DNA of 55,717 nucleotides from JAQIBY01 sp051747965 (GTDB lineage: Bacteria; Bacteroidota; Bacteroidia; Bacteroidales; ML635J-15). Position 1 is the first letter of the stretch. Every line of letters starts with the position of its first letter. Shown piece by piece: positions 48,150 to 55,717 of this stretch. The notes beneath the pieces are model-generated. The model was not told the DNA's origin. It did not search any database and saw only the letters and a list, made by a program, of their open reading frames with translations. Both the position numbers and the translations under genes were made by a program. The stretch lies in contig JBNJGS010000011.1 in NCBI GenBank assembly GCA_051747965.1, positions 1 through 55,717 on the forward strand, in the 5' to 3' direction.

Positions 48150-49889
48150 TCATTTTCTTTTTCCGGACAGCAGTAACTGCCGCTGTTTTTTCTTATCCTG
48201 AAGGCTGCGTGCAAGACTTAAAGGTTTGCCGGTATAAGGATCCATGCCGGTATAATACATCACAGTTGCCAGTGTCATGGGGGTGGGCGTGAAATCCTGA
48301 GACTGATCTGTGATGATGTTCATTTCCCTGGCAATTTCCTGTAAATTTTTCATGTCAGTCAGACTGCTACCCGGATGAGAGCTGATGAAATAAGGAATCA
48401 ATTGTTGATTGAGTTTATATTTCTGATTGATGCGGTCGAATTCCGATCTGAGTTTGCGGTACAGATCAAAGGAAGGCTTTCGCATAACCTTCAGTACTTT
48501 ATCTTCTGTGTGTTCAGGTGCTACTTTCAGGCGGCCACTGACGTGATGTCTGATAAGCTGCTCAAGATAAGTACCGGCTGCTTTTTTGTATTTTTCAGCA
48601 CTCTTGAATATCAGGTCATACCGGATACCGCTTCCAATGCTCAGTTTTTTCACTCCGGCTTGCTGCCTGACTTTCTCATACAAACCAATCATACGGCTAT
48701 GATCCGTATTCAGATTATCACAAAGCGAGGGATAAATACAGGAAAAACGTTTGCAGGACCGGCAACGGTTCAGATCGATTGGCTGCATACCGTACATATT
48801 GGCAGAAGGACCACCCAAATCCGTGATCTGACCTTTGAAATCAGACATGGCTTTCACCTTCTGTACTTCCTTCATGATGGATTTCTCACTGCGGCTGCTT
48901 ACAAAACGCCCCTGGTGAGCGGCTATGGTACAGAATGAACAGGCTCCAAAACATCCACGATGAGTATTGATGGAATGCCGAATCATGTTATAAGCAGGTA
49001 TCTCTTCCTTGCCTTTGTAGCGAGGATGCGGCTGTCGGGTAAAAGGCAGATTATATACTTTATCCATTTTTTTTGCACTCAGTCTGTTTAGGGGCGGATT
49101 TGTTACCAGATACCTGTTATCCACCTGTTGAATCATGGCTTTGCCTTCCAGGGCATTGGCATTGGTTTCAATCTTAACAAAATTCTCTGCAAATACAGAT
49201 TTATCCTGCAGACATGCCTCATGAGAAGCAAGTTCAACAACATTCTGTAATTCCGGATTTTCTGTGCTGAGGTATTGCAGATTGGGGATATCTGTAATTT
49301 CATCCTCCTTTTCCCGGGCCAGAGCATTGGCGAGCTGAACTACAGGATATTCTGCCATGCCATATAGCAAGCAATCGGCACCGCTGCTGTACAGAATTCC
49401 GGGCATCAGTTTGTCCTGCCAGTAATCGTAATGTGTGAAACGTCTCAGTGATGCTTCAATACCACCAATCAAGACAGGTGTTTCAGGAAAAATATCTTTA
49501 AGAATCCGTGTATATACAATTGTCGGGTAATCCGGACGGGCCCCGTGACGGTTGCCGGGTGTGTACGCATCATCATGCCGACGGCGGCCTGCGGCTGTGT
49601 AGTGATTTACCATGCTGTCCATATTGCCGGCAGTTACACCAAAAAACAAGCGGGGAATGCCCAGTTTTTTAAAATCACGCAAATCATCCTGCCAGTTTGG
49701 TTGGGGTATAACCGCAACTTTATAGCCTGCAGATTCAAGCATACGTGCTATTACGGCTGTACCAAAAGAAGGATGATCGACAAAAGCATCACCGGTAAAC
49801 AGAATTACATCAGGCTGATCCCAACCAAGAAGCTGCATTTCTTTTTGGCTTGTTGGAAAAAATCCAGCATTTTTTATATCTTGACTCAT
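48150..49889 (-). CDS. ygiQ: YgiQ-family radical SAM protein
   Basis: A 579-residue radical SAM protein of the YgiQ family, function not established. The N-terminal vitamin-B12-binding-like part has FFPTSQKEMQLLGWDQPDV and GDAFVDHPSFG; the radical SAM domain has CFGACSFCT (CxxxCxxC) near residue 315; a further Cys cluster CRSCKRFSC and the DUF3362-like C-terminus are present. I use the first ATG (49889), since the frame extends upstream only to TTG codons. A TATTTTTG box ends 6 bases before this ATG, again a near-leaderless layout. It is followed by no obvious terminator. Confidence 0.92.
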   Translation of the reverse strand: MSQDIKNAGFFPTSQKEMQLLGWDQPDVILFTGDAFVDHPSFGTAVIARMLESAGYKVAVIPQPNWQDDLRDFKKLGIPRLFFGVTAGNMDSMVNHYTAAGRRRHDDAYTPGNRHGARPDYPTIVYTRILKDIFPETPVLIGGIEASLRRFTHYDYWQDKLMPGILYSSGADCLLYGMAEYPVVQLANALAREKEDEITDIPNLQYLSTENPELQNVVELASHEACLQDKSVFAENFVKIETNANALEGKAMIQQVDNRYLVTNPPLNRLSAKKMDKVYNLPFTRQPHPRYKGKEEIPAYNMIRHSINTHRGCFGACSFCTIAAHQGRFVSSRSEKSIMKEVQKVKAMSDFKGQITDLGGPSANMYGMQPIDLNRCRSCKRFSCIYPSLCDNLNTDHSRMIGLYEKVRQQAGVKKLSIGSGIRYDLIFKSAEKYKKAAGTYLEQLIRHHVSGRLKVAPEHTEDKVLKVMRKPSFDLYRKLRSEFDRINQKYKLNQQLIPYFISSHPGSSLTDMKNLQEIAREMNIITDQSQDFTPTPMTLATVMYYTGMDPYTGKPLSLARSLQDKKKQRQLLLSGKRK

Positions 49890-49895
49890 TGATTG

Positions 49896-49903
49896 CAAAA
49901 ATA
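49896..49903 (-). promoter_or_regulatory. -7 box TATTTTTG abutting ygiQ
   Basis: Fits TAnnTTTG with 6 bases to the ATG at 49889; it overlaps the alternative TTG start codon, which argues against that start. Confidence 0.45.
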
Positions 49904-50000
49904 ATCAAAATTCACCAACCAGCCCCAAAGTAAAAAATACCCAAAATCCAATGAAAAATCAAGTAAAACAACTAAATTAGTCCCGACAAAACCAAAGCAG

Positions 50001-52241
50001 ATGCAGAAATTACTCACATTACTCTTATTGTCTGTTGCCTTGTCTGCCGGAGCACAGCAGGGCATATCGGTTCAGTCATTTCGTTGCCTGCCACAGGATC
50101 TTGATGCCCGTGTTAATCATCCCGTGACAGATCAAAACGGCGATAATGCTGCCCTGATTAAGGTTGTATGCAGGGAAACAGGATTTAAATTTGAAGCCGG
50201 AGTGCTTGGAATTACCAAAGTAGAACGGAAAACCGGCGAATACTGGGTATATATTCCATACGGCAGCCGGAAAATCACAATAAAACACGACCAGCTTGGC
50301 GTACTCAGAAATTATGTTTTTCCCGAAGCCATCAAAAAAGCCACGGTATATGAGCTTGTACTAACCACCGGAAAAGTGATTACCACCGTTGAAGAAACTG
50401 TTATCCCAACCCATTATCTTATCATTACATCAGAACCTGCAGGCGCCACCGTCTATATTGATGAACAACAGGCCGGAACAACAACTTTCCAGCGGAAATT
50501 ACCTGAAGGCGAATACAATTACCGCCTGGAATTACCCAAATATCACCCTGCCGCCGGAAAAGTCACCCTGGATGGAAGCAAAAAACAACTCAATATTGAA
50601 CTGAAACCCAATTTTGGGCATATCCTTGTTACATCATCACCGGAAAGCAATATGGATATTTACCTTGATGGCGATCATACCGGCAAAACCACTCCCGATA
50701 CCCTGAAAAATATTTCATCAACAACTCACACAGTACAACTACGCGACCAATGGTATCAATCGCAGACAAAAAAAATCAATGTAGAAGATGAGCAAACCGG
50801 TGAAGCTCATTTTGAAATGGAAAAAGCTTTTGCTGAGTTGAGTATCTCCACCCAACCGGCTGCTGACATTTTTGTGGAAGATGAGAAAGTAGGCAATGGC
50901 AACTGGAGTGGGAGGCGATTGGCCGGGTATTACAATGTTAAGATAGAAAAAGAGCATTATTACAGTGAAGAAAAGCAAGTAGAAATTGTAGCAGGTGAGG
51001 ACCAAAGCCTGAATTTTGAGCTGGAAGGAAAAACCGGCAGTCTGGATGTGATAACAGAACCCTTCAATGCCGAGATATATCTTAACAGCAAAAAATACGG
51101 AAACAGTCCACTTAGCGTCAATGACCTTCTTACGGGAGAGTACCGGCTTGTTGTTAAAAAAGACGGTTTTGCTGACATACACAAAAAGATTACAATACAG
51201 GAAAATGAAACCCTGGAAATCGAAGAGAGCCTGCAGTCAGGCAAAGAAGTAAGCATTACAAGCACACCGCCCGGATCCACTTTGTTTATAGATGATGAAG
51301 AGCGAGGCACAACACCCCTGACACTCAAACTTGCCTTTGGACAACATGAGGTAAAAGTAGAAAAGGAAGGAAATTCAAAAACAGAAATCATTGATGTAGA
51401 GCAGGATGGAAGCTCCTCTTTTTTGCTGGAAATAAAAAAAGAAATTACGATTACTTCACATCCTACAGATGCAAAAATTCATATCAATGGTGTCTATGAA
51501 GGTCGAACTCCCGCTACAGTATTATTACATGACGAACCGGTGAAAATCAAAATATCCAGGGACGGATACCGTGATAAAACACTAAACCTGAAAAAACTGC
51601 CTCAGGATAAAACCATATCTGCTGAACTGGATGGCATCAACCTTATTAACGGCTACAGTACCAGTGTGAAAGTAGGAATGGCTGAAAATGCCGGCCTGGG
51701 CTCCTTTGGCAATGTCGGGCTTTCCCTTTTTGTTGACAGGTATTACCTTTCAGCTTCTTTAGGGTTTACTGCACAGCCAAATCCTTTTGAGGAAGAAATT
51801 AATTCGGCTTACAAGGATGTCATTGTGAATGATATTGAAGACTACACCCCGGCAGGCAGGTATTATCTTGGTGAAAATGATTACAATTTTAGTCAGATGC
51901 AGGAAAATGGTGGTTTGGTTTTTAGCCTGCAGGCAGGATACCAGTTTTCCTTTCCATTTCCGTTTGTGATACATGCAGGGTATGGAGGCAGAAAATCTTT
52001 TGCTTATCAGCATGTTTACCAGGCTAAACACGATTATTATCTTACTGACGGATATGCACAGGATATGAGTAAAGGTGAATACTTTACAACACCTGAGGCT
52101 TATTTAGATGGGTTTAATTCTCTGATAATCGGCATGGATATCCCTGTTTTCGGATTTCTTACAATAGGCGCAGAATACTGGACAAATGCGGAAGTTGATG
52201 ACATCATTTACTTCAAAGCAGGATTGCTGTTAAAAAACTGA
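50001..52241 (+). CDS. Secreted protein with six PEGA-like repeats and a C-terminal beta domain
   Basis: A 746-residue secreted protein. Signal peptide residues 1-18 end in Ala-Gln-Gln. An N-terminal domain (20-135) is followed by six consecutive PEGA-type repeats at about 138-205, 206-275, 278-345, 346-411, 415-478 and 480-545; most have the xITSxPxxAxIYIDxxxxG start. The last 200 residues are rich in Tyr, Phe and Gly with alternating strands, consistent with an outer-membrane beta-barrel or surface domain. PEGA repeats are thought to be beta-sandwich surface modules. The gene is followed after 22 bases by a DUF1566 lipoprotein, probably its operon partner. Role unknown; perhaps a surface or cell-wall-associated scaffold. 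Confidence 0.87.
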   Translation: MQKLLTLLLLSVALSAGAQQGISVQSFRCLPQDLDARVNHPVTDQNGDNAALIKVVCRETGFKFEAGVLGITKVERKTGEYWVYIPYGSRKITIKHDQLGVLRNYVFPEAIKKATVYELVLTTGKVITTVEETVIPTHYLIITSEPAGATVYIDEQQAGTTTFQRKLPEGEYNYRLELPKYHPAAGKVTLDGSKKQLNIELKPNFGHILVTSSPESNMDIYLDGDHTGKTTPDTLKNISSTTHTVQLRDQWYQSQTKKINVEDEQTGEAHFEMEKAFAELSISTQPAADIFVEDEKVGNGNWSGRRLAGYYNVKIEKEHYYSEEKQVEIVAGEDQSLNFELEGKTGSLDVITEPFNAEIYLNSKKYGNSPLSVNDLLTGEYRLVVKKDGFADIHKKITIQENETLEIEESLQSGKEVSITSTPPGSTLFIDDEERGTTPLTLKLAFGQHEVKVEKEGNSKTEIIDVEQDGSSSFLLEIKKEITITSHPTDAKIHINGVYEGRTPATVLLHDEPVKIKISRDGYRDKTLNLKKLPQDKTISAELDGINLINGYSTSVKVGMAENAGLGSFGNVGLSLFVDRYYLSASLGFTAQPNPFEEEINSAYKDVIVNDIEDYTPAGRYYLGENDYNFSQMQENGGLVFSLQAGYQFSFPFPFVIHAGYGGRKSFAYQHVYQAKHDYYLTDGYAQDMSKGEYFTTPEAYLDGFNSLIIGMDIPVFGFLTIGAEYWTNAEVDDIIYFKAGLLLKN

Positions 52242-52263
52242 GCGTGAGTAAAAATGTGATTGT

Positions 52264-52782
52264 ATGAAAAAAATTATTTACATATTGCCTGTATTGTTCC
52301 TGCTGAATGGCTGTTTTGATGAAGAACAGAGTCAGCCGGCATCCCATAGTTTTGTTGCTGACAAACCTGTTGCCATTGAATATGAAAACAGTGTGATTTA
52401 TATGCTGCCTGTCGATGTGGACTACGGGTTGACAAAATGGTGTACTTATCCGTATGACAGCATTACCGGGGCCGGCTCCAACAGTGATGGCCAACAGAAC
52501 ACCAGTCTCATTGTAGAAGAGTATGGTGAAGGCAGCTACGCAGCTTATATGTGTGATACAATGACAGCATATGGTTATAATGACTGGTATTTACCATCAA
52601 AAAATGAACTCAATGCCATATATGAGCAGAAAGACACCCTCGGAAGTTTTGAGGATTACTCCTATTGGTCCAGTACGGAAGCTGAAGAAAATGAAGCCTG
52701 GAGTCAGAATTTTTCAGATGGAAATCAATCCGTTTACAGTAAATCCACTGCTTCCTATTTCAGATGTGTCAGACGGGATTAG
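52264..52782 (+). CDS. DUF1566-domain lipoprotein
   Basis: A 172-residue predicted lipoprotein; the hydrophobic start ends in Leu-Asn-Gly-Cys (Cys17). The C-terminal 90 residues are a DUF1566/Lcl C-terminal-like domain: YGYNDWYLPSKNELNAIY, then YWSSTEAEENEAWSQNF and a final FRCVRRD. Such domains often occur in secreted or adhesin-like proteins, and the GYxDWYLPSxxEL motif is diagnostic. It follows the PEGA-repeat gene closely and is likely exported with it to the envelope. Precise role unknown. Confidence 0.88.
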   Translation: MKKIIYILPVLFLLNGCFDEEQSQPASHSFVADKPVAIEYENSVIYMLPVDVDYGLTKWCTYPYDSITGAGSNSDGQQNTSLIVEEYGEGSYAAYMCDTMTAYGYNDWYLPSKNELNAIYEQKDTLGSFEDYSYWSSTEAEENEAWSQNFSDGNQSVYSKSTASYFRCVRRD

Positions 52783-52967
52783 GTCTCAAATGCTTCTTGC
52801 TTTTAATCCGGATTTTCTTTACGATAAATTTTTACTTTCACTCTTATCCAGGCCTTCTGTATAAAACATTGCCCGGGCTACAATTGTATTTATGTATGAA
52901 ATTTACGTAAAATACGGTTGTTGGCTTCGGCTAATAATGCCATGTAATCAGCATATATTCCAACAAG

Positions 52968-52984
52968 GCTGCCAAAATGACAGC
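52968..52984. promoter_or_regulatory. 17-base imperfect palindrome upstream of clpB
   Basis: GCTGCCA-AAA-TGACAGC, arms matching at 6 of 7 positions, about 90 bases before the clpB ATG. It is followed by TGGCAC at 53009-53014, which looks like a -24 element of a sigma-54 promoter, but the matching -12 GC is missing. It may be a heat-shock operator; unproven. Confidence 0.4.
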
Positions 52985-53075
52985 TTGGGGTCTGTATTTA
53001 TGCTAATTTGGCACTTGTTATCAGATGGCTTATAATTTGAGACCAATAATTGAAAGATTGAAAGGAGAAAACAAT

Positions 53076-55667
53076 ATGAATTTAAACAATTTTACAATCA
53101 AAGCACAAGAAAGCCTGCAGAAAGCACAGCAAATCGCTGCAGGATACAATCATCAGGCGATAGATACCGCTCACCTGATGAAAGCTTTATTGAGCGAATC
53201 AGAAAATATCCTGTCCTACCTGTTCAACAAAACAGGTGTACAGATGAATATGGTAGACCAGGCCACGGATAAGATTATTGAATCATACCCGCAGGTAAGC
53301 GGAGGAGATGCATACTGGTCGAAAACCGCATCAAAAGTATTGCAGGATGCACTCAAAGAGGCTCAGAACAATGGAGATAAATTTGTCTCCGTTGAGCATA
53401 TTCTGCTCAGCATGCTGGATGGTGGCGATGATGTAGCCTCCATGCTGAAGGACGCCGGTCTGAGTAAAAAACAGCTCAAACCGGCCATAGCTGAACTCAG
53501 AAAAGGCGAAAAAGTAGAATCTCAAAGCGCAGAAAACACCTACGATGCACTGAACCGCTTTGCCATCAACCTGAACGAACGCGCCAATTCCGGTAAACTA
53601 GACCCGGTCATTGGCAGAGACGAAGAAATCAGGCGTATTTTGCAGATTCTCTCACGACGCACCAAAAACAACCCGGTGCTGATAGGCGATCCCGGTGTTG
53701 GTAAAACAGCCATAGCCGAAGGACTTGCCCATCGTATTGTGCAGGGCGATGTTCCCGACGGACTGAAAGACCGTCAGATATATGCGCTGGATATGGGTGC
53801 ACTGATTGCCGGTGCCAAGTATCAGGGCGAATTTGAAGAACGTCTGAAATCGGTTGTCAAAGAGGTGGTTGGCTCAGATGGCGAAATCGTACTATTTATT
53901 GATGAGATCCATACCCTGGTAGGTGCAGGAAAATCACAGGGTGCCATGGATGCTGCCAACATTCTGAAACCGGCCCTGGCTCGTGGCGAACTCAGAGCGA
54001 TAGGTGCCACCACACTGGATGAGTACCAGAAATATTTTGAAAATGACAAGGCCCTGGAGCGTCGATTCCAGAAAGTGCAGGTGGATGAGCCGGATGAAAT
54101 GAGTGCCATTTCCATACTGCGCGGATTGAAAGAAAGGTATGAAAATCACCACAAGGTGAGGATCCGGGATGAGGCCATAATCGCATCCGTAGAACTCTCA
54201 ACCCGCTACATCACCGACAGGTTTTTGCCCGACAAGGCCATTGACCTGATCGATGAGTCAGCTTCCAAACTCAGGCTGGAGATGAACTCTTTGCCCGAAG
54301 AAATTGATGAAATTGAACGTCGTATCAAGCAGCTTGAAATCGAGCGGGAAGCCATCAAACGGGAAAAAGACAAGAAAAAGCTGGATGAGCTGGGTAAAGA
54401 ACTGGCCGATTTGCGGGACAGACGCAATCAGATGCGTGCAGCCTGGGAGCAGGAGCGCGATATCATTGATGAGATACAAAAGACCAAGAAAGCCATTGAA
54501 GAATACCGCTTTGAAGCCGATAAGGCCGAGCGTGCCGGTGATTACGGCGCTGTAGCTGAAATTCGCTATGGTAAGATCAAAGAAGCCGAAGAAAAAATCC
54601 AGAAACTGCGTGAAGATCTGATCAAACAACAAGGCGATAAAGCCATGATCAGAGAAGAGGTAGGCTCAGAAGATATTGCCGAGATTGTAGCCCGCTGGAC
54701 CGGTATTCCGGTGAGCAAAATGATGCAATCCGAGCGTGAAAAGCTTCTGAAACTCGAAGATGAGCTTCACAAGCGGGTTGTAGGCCAGGATCAGGCCATT
54801 TCAGCCGTGAGCAATGCCGTGCGCAGGAGCAGGGCCGGTATGCAGGATCAGAACCGCCCGATTGGTTCGTTTTTGTTCCTGGGTACCACAGGTGTTGGTA
54901 AAACCGAACTGGCAAAGGCGCTGGCTGAGTTTATGTTTGATGATGATGACATGATGACCCGCATTGATATGTCGGAGTATCAGGAACGGCACTCCGTATC
55001 ACGACTGGTAGGCGCTCCCCCGGGTTATGTTGGTTACGACGAAGGCGGTCAGCTTACCGAAGCTGTGCGCAGAAAACCATACTCGGTGGTGCTTTTGGAT
55101 GAGATTGAAAAAGCCCACCCGGATGTGTTCAACATTCTGCTGCAACTGCTCGACGATGGCCGTTTGACCGATAACAAAGGCCGTACAGTGAACTTTAAAA
55201 ACACCATTGTGGTGATGACCAGTAATATGGGATCCCAACTGCTGCAGGAGGCATGGAAAGACTATCAGGGCGACGATCTGCCTGTGGAAAAACGCGATGA
55301 GATACGCAAACAGCTGCTGCAACTGATGCGCAAAGAAGTGAAACCCGAATTTCTCAACCGCATTGATGACGTACTCTTGTTTACACCTCTGAGCAAGAAA
55401 GACTTGAGAGAAATTGTAAAATTGCAGATGGACATGGTAAACAAACGCCTTAACAAACAAGGCATAAAGCTGGAAATCAGCGAGACTGCCATTGACAGAC
55501 TGGCAGAAAAAGGCTGGGACCCACAATACGGCGCCCGTCCGGTGAAACGCGTGATTCAGAAAGACATACTGGATGCCGTTTCCATGGAAATCATTGCCGA
55601 TAAGGTGGATAAAGACAAGCCCATACGGGTTGATTACCAAAATGGTGAATTTGCTTTTGCAAACTGA
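53076..55667 (+). CDS. clpB: Chaperone ClpB (Hsp100 disaggregase)
   Basis: An 863-residue ClpB that extracts proteins from aggregates together with DnaK. The start at Met-Asn-Leu-Asn-Asn-Phe is fixed by the family N-terminus and a strong AAAGGAG ribosome site at 53061-53067; the frame extends 51 bases upstream without support. In order: Clp N domain (1-145), first AAA+ domain with GDPGVGKTA near 205, coiled-coil M domain (about 400-525, rich in Glu, Lys and Arg), second AAA+ domain with GTTGVGKTELAKAL near 603, and the C-terminal D2-small domain (YGARPVKRVIQKDI). The M domain confirms ClpB rather than ClpA or ClpC. Likely heat-induced. Confidence 0.97.
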   Translation: MNLNNFTIKAQESLQKAQQIAAGYNHQAIDTAHLMKALLSESENILSYLFNKTGVQMNMVDQATDKIIESYPQVSGGDAYWSKTASKVLQDALKEAQNNGDKFVSVEHILLSMLDGGDDVASMLKDAGLSKKQLKPAIAELRKGEKVESQSAENTYDALNRFAINLNERANSGKLDPVIGRDEEIRRILQILSRRTKNNPVLIGDPGVGKTAIAEGLAHRIVQGDVPDGLKDRQIYALDMGALIAGAKYQGEFEERLKSVVKEVVGSDGEIVLFIDEIHTLVGAGKSQGAMDAANILKPALARGELRAIGATTLDEYQKYFENDKALERRFQKVQVDEPDEMSAISILRGLKERYENHHKVRIRDEAIIASVELSTRYITDRFLPDKAIDLIDESASKLRLEMNSLPEEIDEIERRIKQLEIEREAIKREKDKKKLDELGKELADLRDRRNQMRAAWEQERDIIDEIQKTKKAIEEYRFEADKAERAGDYGAVAEIRYGKIKEAEEKIQKLREDLIKQQGDKAMIREEVGSEDIAEIVARWTGIPVSKMMQSEREKLLKLEDELHKRVVGQDQAISAVSNAVRRSRAGMQDQNRPIGSFLFLGTTGVGKTELAKALAEFMFDDDDMMTRIDMSEYQERHSVSRLVGAPPGYVGYDEGGQLTEAVRRKPYSVVLLDEIEKAHPDVFNILLQLLDDGRLTDNKGRTVNFKNTIVVMTSNMGSQLLQEAWKDYQGDDLPVEKRDEIRKQLLQLMRKEVKPEFLNRIDDVLLFTPLSKKDLREIVKLQMDMVNKRLNKQGIKLEISETAIDRLAEKGWDPQYGARPVKRVIQKDILDAVSMEIIADKVDKDKPIRVDYQNGEFAFAN

Positions 55668-55690
55668 TCCGGACAAACAAGATGATAAAC

Positions 55691-55717
55691 AAAAGGGATG
55701 GGAGAGCCATCCCTTTT
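55691..55717 (+). terminator. Terminator after clpB, at the window edge
   Basis: Perfect 11-base stem AAAAGGGATGG / CCATCCCTTTT with a five-base loop, 24 bases after the clpB stop. The T-tract is cut by the end of the window. Confidence 0.85.

Noticed and set aside
53009..53024. Sigma-54 promoter for clpB
   Set aside because: TGGCAC is a good -24 half, but the GC of the -12 element is absent at the required distance, so I did not call it.
1..55717. tRNA genes, 16S/23S/5S rRNA, CRISPR arrays, insertion sequences or prophage genes
   Set aside because: I looked through the gaps for cloverleaf patterns, spaced repeats and transposase or integrase motifs and saw none.

Overview
This window is most likely from an anaerobic or fermentative member of the Bacteroidota, probably Bacteroidales-like. 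The evidence is two secreted proteases with type IX secretion (T9SS) C-terminal sorting domains, a T9SS plug (DUF5103) protein, the repeated Bacteroidota -7 promoter box TAnnTTTG, a Bacteroidota-type short AMP nucleosidase, and pyruvate:ferredoxin oxidoreductase together with the [FeFe]-hydrogenase maturase HydG. It looks chromosomal and mostly housekeeping. I see no insertion sequence, prophage, CRISPR array, tRNA or 16S/23S/5S rRNA gene. One structural RNA gene is clear: RNase P RNA, on the minus strand near 22.4-22.7 kb.

Layout. 1-5 kb: an unknown protein, then a 1173-residue pyruvate:ferredoxin oxidoreductase with its own terminator, and a small DUF4190-like membrane protein. 5.4-7.8 kb: a minus-strand operon yicC-gmk-nadD-lipoprotein. 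7.9-18 kb: mutS2, a 584-base GC-rich palindromic gap, a T9SS trypsin-like protease with a PKD domain, ispE, a gingipain-like C25 protease with a T9SS tail, and xseB without xseA. 18.5-20.9 kb: a compact plus-strand cluster of hydG, two tandem TM1266-like small proteins and a cysteine-bearing Rrf2 regulator. An inverted repeat overlaps its predicted -7 box. 20.9-28.2 kb: a TlpA-like lipoprotein, rnpB, then a minus-strand 2-oxo acid dehydrogenase operon (E1 alpha, E1 beta, E2, E3, lipoate ligase).

28.5-37 kb: an MscS channel, an M64 peptidase, AMP nucleosidase divergent from an HsdR-N nuclease-domain protein, an RlhA-like U32 protein and penicillin-binding protein 1C. 37.2-38.9 kb: a 47-residue membrane mini-protein, an Mpv17-like membrane protein and a BadF/GlcNAc-kinase-like ATPase, apparently one operon. 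39.2-44.1 kb: envelope proteins, including an unusual lipoprotein joining a PEGA-like domain to an HtrA-type protease, and the T9SS plug protein. 44.2-45.3 kb: two single-domain RNA-binding proteins (RRM and cold-shock), each behind conspicuous non-coding structure. 45.3-49.9 kb: ettA, a second MscS channel and ygiQ. 50-55.7 kb: a six-repeat PEGA outer-surface protein with a DUF1566 lipoprotein, and clpB with its terminator at the window edge.

How the genes work together. The cell appears able to decarboxylate pyruvate by the ferredoxin route (PFOR, which can feed a hydrogenase matured by HydG) and to decarboxylate pyruvate or branched 2-oxo acids by the lipoate route (E1-E2-E3 plus ligase). 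Cargo and machinery of T9SS occur in the same window. The most promising less-described items are the hydG-TM1266-TM1266-Rrf2 module with its promoter palindrome, a two-copy intergenic hairpin element (near 10.7 and 37.0 kb) sharing three ordered sequence blocks, a dihydrolipoamide dehydrogenase that lacks part of its central region, and a set of genes whose -7 box lies only 4-7 bases from the start codon, which predicts leaderless mRNAs. All functions are assigned by reading motifs; no database search was run.
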